From contig NC_063018.1 in the NCBI RefSeq assembly GCF_020509005.1, forward strand, positions 4,278,001 to 4,342,000: a DNA stretch of 64,000 nt, in the 5' to 3' direction. The translations under genes were made by a program, and so were the position numbers. Positions within the stretch are counted from its first letter, which is position 1. The number at the start of each line of letters is the position of its first letter. The DNA comes from Fulvia fulva (Eukaryota > Ascomycota > Dothideomycetes > Mycosphaerellales > Mycosphaerellaceae). The notes under the pieces are model-generated. The model ran no database searches. It saw nothing but the letters and a program-made list of their open reading frames with translations, and was not told the origin of the DNA. Below, piece by piece: positions 62,669 through 64,000 of the stretch.

Positions 62669-64000
62669 TCACCTCACCTCATTCTTACCCCTCAGCACAA
62701 ACCGCCCAGCGCACCATCCAAACGACTTGCTAAGTCGTCTCCCCATAGTATGAAGCATGACCAGATCAATCACCGGATCTGGATGCGGCCTATGAAACAC
62801 AATACGACCCTGCCCATCGCTCGAAAAGTTAACAGCGGACCCCGAGGCATCAGTAGCGACAAAGCCAGCATCTGCCATAGCCTGAACAAAGACATCCCAG
62901 CGTACGTCAGATTTTGTCTCTGCGTCGCCGTCCGGGAACATCTTGTTGAAGAGGCCGAGAGTTTCGTGCTTTACTGGTATGGGCGGAAGGCTTGGGGTGG
63001 GCGAGTTTTCTGTCGTGGCAGCGCCGATGGCAAGTTCGTTGGTTTTGTCGCTGAGATTGTGTGCAAGCCGAGCGGCTTTCGCCTTCGTGAGCTTGCGTCG
63101 AACAGGTCTCACCTCGTCCCTATCGGACGATAAAGCTGTTACTGTCCCCGGATCCGCTGTGCGTCTAGCGGTTGCAGCAGCAGCATCCGCAGCGGTGCGT
63201 AGCTCGCATTCTTGCCGTTCCTGCTCTACACGCACAATGTGACTCGGAGCGCTATCGAATTGTATCTTCGCAAGAAGTCTATCGGGTGAAGGGTGTCCTG
63301 CTACTTGCTCGTTCCGGTCGATCTCTTGACGCATGGCTTCCCATAGGCTGGCCAGGCGCGAACGGCACTCTGTTGCCTTCAGGAACCATGACGTGTTCTT
63401 GCGGCCCTGAGGCCACGGCACTTCCAGGAAGTCTTTGATGGCTTTACTGATGCAGCGAAACGAGTCTGCGTCTGGCGTGACCATCCTTGCGTTTTGGCAT
63501 TCAGTCAATCCGTTCTCGCTGTACGTGTCAAGCTCTTCAGGCTCATCCGTGCACTTGCCGGGGATGTATTAATGATACTTGTATCCAGACCACAGCTCAT
63601 CGATGAGCATGAAATCCGATATGAGCTCATACAGGCGTCTATCCAACGGTGCGGATGTGCCATAGTCCGAAAGGTCGTCGAGCAAGTCTGTAACTTCAAT
63701 CGCCAAGTCACAAAAACTGCCGCTGATGATGTGTCTCCGTATGTCGTCGGTGGTGGACTTGATCATTGCGCTTACACCATCGTACGGGGCTCTCGTCCTC
63801 CTTGTGCTCTCTGATGCAACGTACCGGTCCCTCATGATGCGGGCGCCTGGCAATATCGCATTGAGAGTGTAGCTATGGAGACGCATGCGGTCATCCAAGG
63901 CGCAGAGAAGCACGCCCTTTGCCTCGCTCGTCTTTGCATCAAGCACGTCGCCCACGACCAATGGTACCTCGCGTTCCTCGAAGCATTCCCCCACATGTCG
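62669..64000 (-). pseudogene. Paralogue of the 855-aa protein, with an in-frame stop, cut by the window edge
   Basis: C-terminal 279 codons (63,508-62,669) align with the end of the neighbouring protein: WPQGRKNTSWFLKATECRSRL, PVKHETLGLFNKMF and the domain VRWDVFVQAMADAGFVATDASGSAVNF with GRIVFHRPHPDPVIDLVMLHTMGRRL. Upstream, 63,994-63,569 (DDRMRLHSYTLNAILPGARI, LDRRLYELISDFMLIDELW) is in the same frame but separated by one TAA at 63,569-63,571. With no ATG between the stop and 63,508 a full product is unlikely, so this looks like a pseudogene, though an intron over the stop cannot be excluded. The N-terminal half lies beyond the window. Confidence 0.7.

Overview
The window is from a filamentous ascomycete (Pezizomycotina, probably a dothideomycete). 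Host genes have 50-60 nt introns with GTAAG-type donors and CTGAC/CTAAC branch sites. Families typical of this group are present (HET domain, class 3 lipase, M14 carboxypeptidase, Ubc6). The repeats carry the signature of RIP (repeat-induced point mutation: CpA to TpA on both strands).

The left 37.3 kb is a nested transposon island. Most of it is heavily RIP-mutated, with CA/TG nearly absent, TA everywhere and no long reading frames. Old elements recognisable through the damage are: three Copia polyproteins (about 1.0-6.3 kb minus, 23.65-25.6 kb plus, 25.603-37.299 kb minus) plus one LTR-leader fragment (8.1-9.0 kb); a LINE 5' part (6.59-8.1 kb plus); a LINE running minus from 23.6 to 11.85 kb; and an internally deleted pogo-like DNA transposon with 67-bp inverted repeats (9,915-11,047). 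Two younger, essentially undamaged chromodomain Ty3/Gypsy elements sit inside these relics. Gypsy-1 (13,898-20,859, plus) has indistinguishable 425-bp LTRs, a 5-bp target duplication, an intact gag, an intact pol in the -1 frame, a textbook frameshift signal and an extra antisense gene. Gypsy-2 (27,369-33,505, minus) lies inside the Copia element at 25.6-37.3 kb and has one nonsense codon in RT.

The right 26.7 kb is ordinary gene-bearing sequence. It holds a secreted class 3 lipase (37,801-38,766); an unrecognised basic protein (39,340-40,311); a six-exon 2-oxoglutarate/Fe(II) oxygenase closely resembling ethylene-forming enzymes (42,254-43,873) with a 79-bp x 6 minisatellite just upstream; a MULE-like MITE (45,579-46,057); the ER E2 enzyme Ubc6 (47,109-47,936); a decayed HET gene (48,508-50,718); a small secreted eight-cysteine protein (51,007-51,608); a decayed coiled-coil gene framed by an inverted repeat (54,588-55,867); an M14 carboxypeptidase whose first intron carries a fresh 5'-truncated LINE (57,171-59,226); and two adjacent paralogues of a large unrecognised fungal family (59,812-62,379 and 62,669 to the window end).

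The main story is two time layers of transposition. An old layer was erased by RIP. A young layer (Gypsy-1, Gypsy-2 and the intronic LINE copy) is almost unmutated, so RIP has weakened or has not yet met these copies. The intronic LINE and the RIP-mutated LINE are the same family, which gives a direct before/after comparison inside one window.
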